Position numbers and translations under genes: made by a program. Below are positions 6,278 through 7,078 of a stretch of DNA of 7,078 bases, in pieces. Source of the stretch: an uncultured Eubacteriales bacterium (lineage in GTDB: Bacteria; Bacillota; Clostridia; Oscillospirales; Acutalibacteraceae); contig ONIF01000099.1 in assembly GCA_900317795.1 (NCBI GenBank), positions 1 to 7,078 of the forward strand. Direction: 5' to 3'. The notes below the pieces were generated by a model. It was not told the DNA's origin, made no database searches, and saw only the letters and a list, made by a program, of their open reading frames with translations. Position 1 is the first letter of the stretch. Each line of letters begins with the position of its first letter.

Positions 6278-6622
6278 ATGAACGAAAATGAAATAATGAA
6301 AAAAATGCCTTCGGGCGAAACCGTACAAACCGTTGCAGACGCTCTCAAACAGCTCGGTGACCCAAGCCGTTTGCGTATATTCTGGCTTTTGTGCCATTGC
6401 GAAGAATGCGTTATCAACATAGCCTCTGCCACGGAAATGTCCAGTCCTGCCGTGTCACATCATCTCCGCCTGCTGAAAAATGCCAAACTCATTTCCGCAA
6501 CCCGTCACGGCAAAGAAATGTATTACCGTGCAGCCGACACCCCTATGGTCGATAAACTGCACCACACCATTGAGGAAATTGCCAAAATTTCCTGTCCCGA
6601 ATGGCATGACAAATTTGAATGA
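6278..6622 (+). CDS. ArsR/SmtB-family winged-helix transcriptional regulator
   Basis: The 114-residue protein should bind DNA as a dimer and usually acts as a repressor released by a metal or other ligand. The ALKQLGDPSRLRIFWLL helix region (22-38), the recognition helix-turn-helix around INIASATEMSSPAVSHHLRLLKN (46-68) and the wing ISATRHGKEMYYRA (72-85) are typical. The ELCVCD metal motif of CadC/ArsR is not intact: C44 matches the first Cys, but Ile46 replaces the second. Three Cys are clustered as C39-H-C-E-E-C44. The C-terminal helix carries D92, H95, H96, E99, then C106 and H110, but not the exact SmtB/CzrA spacing, so the ligand cannot be named. CGGAG (6267-6271) lies 6 nt before the ATG. 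The 15-bp gap to the upstream gene indicates co-transcription. No metal transporter or ars/cad gene is nearby. Confidence 0.9.
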   Translation: MNENEIMKKMPSGETVQTVADALKQLGDPSRLRIFWLLCHCEECVINIASATEMSSPAVSHHLRLLKNAKLISATRHGKEMYYRAADTPMVDKLHHTIEEIAKISCPEWHDKFE

Positions 6623-6623
6623 G

Positions 6624-6666
6624 AAAAAGACTGTCTGTTTTGAAATAAAACAGTCCGTCTTTTTTT
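6624..6666 (+). terminator. Rho-independent terminator after the arsR-type gene
   Basis: An 18-position stem pairs 6624-6641 with 6647-6664 around the loop GAAAT, with two internal mismatches, and ends in seven T residues (6660-6666). It begins 1 nt after the TGA stop. The A-tract on the left arm makes it nearly symmetrical. It should end the 4457-6622 transcript. Confidence 0.85.
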
Positions 6667-6669
6667 GAT
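6640..6669 (+). promoter_or_regulatory. Weak candidate promoter for the acylphosphatase gene inside the terminator
   Basis: TTGAAA (6640-6645), 18 nt, then TTTGAT (6664-6669, four of six consensus positions) would start transcription near 6676, about 19 nt before the ATG at 6695. The elements overlap the terminator loop and right arm. The alternative is low-level read-through from the upstream unit; the sequence does not decide. Confidence 0.2.
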
Positions 6670-6680
6670 AAAAAAATTGC

Positions 6681-6686
6681 AGGGAG
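6681..6686 (+). promoter_or_regulatory. Ribosome-binding site deciding the acylphosphatase start
   Basis: AGGGAG lies 8 nt before the ATG at 6695. The frame is open back to an earlier possible start (6665), but that lies in the terminator T-tract and would add ten residues that acylphosphatases lack. Confidence 0.75.
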
Positions 6687-6694
6687 TATCAAAA

Positions 6695-6973
6695 ATGAAT
6701 GAAACTATCATAAGAAAAAAAATCGTATTTTACGGCTGGGTGCAGGGCGTGGGATTTCGCTACCGTGCCTATTATGCCGCCGAATCATTCGGTGCGACGG
6801 GCTGGGTGAAAAACAATTATGACGGCTCTGTATCCATGGAGATACAGGGAACGGAAAAACAAATAGATAACGTCATTATCGCCATACAAAAAGGGAGATT
6901 TGTCAATATCGAAAACATGGACTGCAAAACAATTCCCGTTGTTGACGGTGAAACAACTTTCAAAGTAAAATAA
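6695..6973 (+). CDS. acyP: Acylphosphatase (EC 3.6.1.7)
   Basis: This small cytosolic enzyme hydrolyses the carboxyl-phosphate bond of acyl phosphates such as acetyl phosphate or 1,3-bisphosphoglycerate. The 92-residue product has the normal family length. It carries the phosphate-binding loop GWVQGVGFRYR (14-24) with catalytic R22, and the second motif GWVKNNYDGSVSMEIQG (36-52), where N40 is the catalytic Asn. The C-terminus ends with the usual short beta strand (TTFKVK). The gene follows the arsR terminator by 28 nt and has no strong promoter of its own, so expression may be low or depend on read-through. Nothing suggests a functional tie to its neighbours. No clear terminator follows; the palindromic repeat at 7008-7072 is the first hairpin downstream, and 6974-7007 shows nothing identifiable. 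Confidence 0.95.
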   Translation: MNETIIRKKIVFYGWVQGVGFRYRAYYAAESFGATGWVKNNYDGSVSMEIQGTEKQIDNVIIAIQKGRFVNIENMDCKTIPVVDGETTFKVK

Positions 6974-7007
6974 ATTTTATTAGTAAACGACAAAATAAAT
7001 CGCCCTA

Positions 7008-7072
7008 TGTCATTCCGAGCGAAGCGAGGAATCTTTGAAAGATTCTTCGTCACTTCGTTCCTCAGAATGACA
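7008..7072. repeat. Imperfect palindromic REP/MITE-like intergenic repeat
   Basis: The 65-bp element opens with TGTCATTCCGAG and closes with CTCAGAATGACA; the outer 8 bp pair perfectly. The arms then pair in blocks (CGAAGCGA against a CGAAGTGA-type copy) with short bulges. The centre is a perfect 8-bp hairpin, GAATCTTT / AAAGATTC (7029-7036 with 7038-7045), around one base. Repeats of the 'GTCATTC(C/T)GAG...CGAAG...GAATCT' type are known to me as dispersed intergenic repeats in many bacterial genomes. No transposase is visible. It may also act as a hairpin at the acylphosphatase mRNA 3' end. The window ends 6 nt later. Confidence 0.75.
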
Positions 7073-7078
7073 AAAGGA

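Overview
The window is AT-rich DNA from a low-GC Gram-positive bacterium, most likely a gut-type clostridium near Ruminococcus/Oscillospirales. Four things point there: a spoIIR endospore gene, strong G-rich Shine-Dalgarno sites, near-consensus sigma-A promoters, and TPR proteins with the 'LGDYxDS' repeat style common in Clostridia. This placement is inferred from gene content, not from a marker gene.

Left part (1-940): a small, very basic 59-residue protein ends inside its own transcription terminator. A short spacer with a heptanucleotide tandem repeat follows, then spoIIR, the secreted forespore signal that triggers sigma-E activation. A second, different heptanucleotide array fills the whole gap between spoIIR and the convergent gene on the other strand.

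Centre (931-4456): a 1112-residue minus-strand protein has a degenerate AAA/STAND-like N-terminus, a long TPR solenoid, a probable GAF domain and a C-terminal GGDEF domain with an intact catalytic motif but no RxxD inhibitory site. Its promoter lies back to back with a near-perfect sigma-A promoter for the next gene. Three copies of an ATTAACAAAT-type motif, two forming a 9-bp palindrome, lie between the two promoters.

Right part (4457-7078): the rightward unit encodes a 601-residue membrane protein (N-terminal domain, RanBP2-like zinc ribbon, coiled coil, one TM helix, TPR-like repeats, small C-terminal beta-rich domain). An ArsR/SmtB-family regulator follows 15 bp later and then a strong terminator. 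An acylphosphatase gene comes next, and the window closes with an imperfect palindromic REP/MITE-like repeat.

How the parts may work together: the sporulation gene and acylphosphatase look like independent housekeeping units. The divergent pair (multidomain diguanylate cyclase and zinc-ribbon/TPR membrane protein with ArsR regulator) is the most system-like part: two large TPR proteins, one making c-di-GMP and one spanning the membrane, share a control region. No CRISPR array, rRNA, tRNA, transposase or phage gene was seen. No stretch longer than 300 bases lacks a gene.
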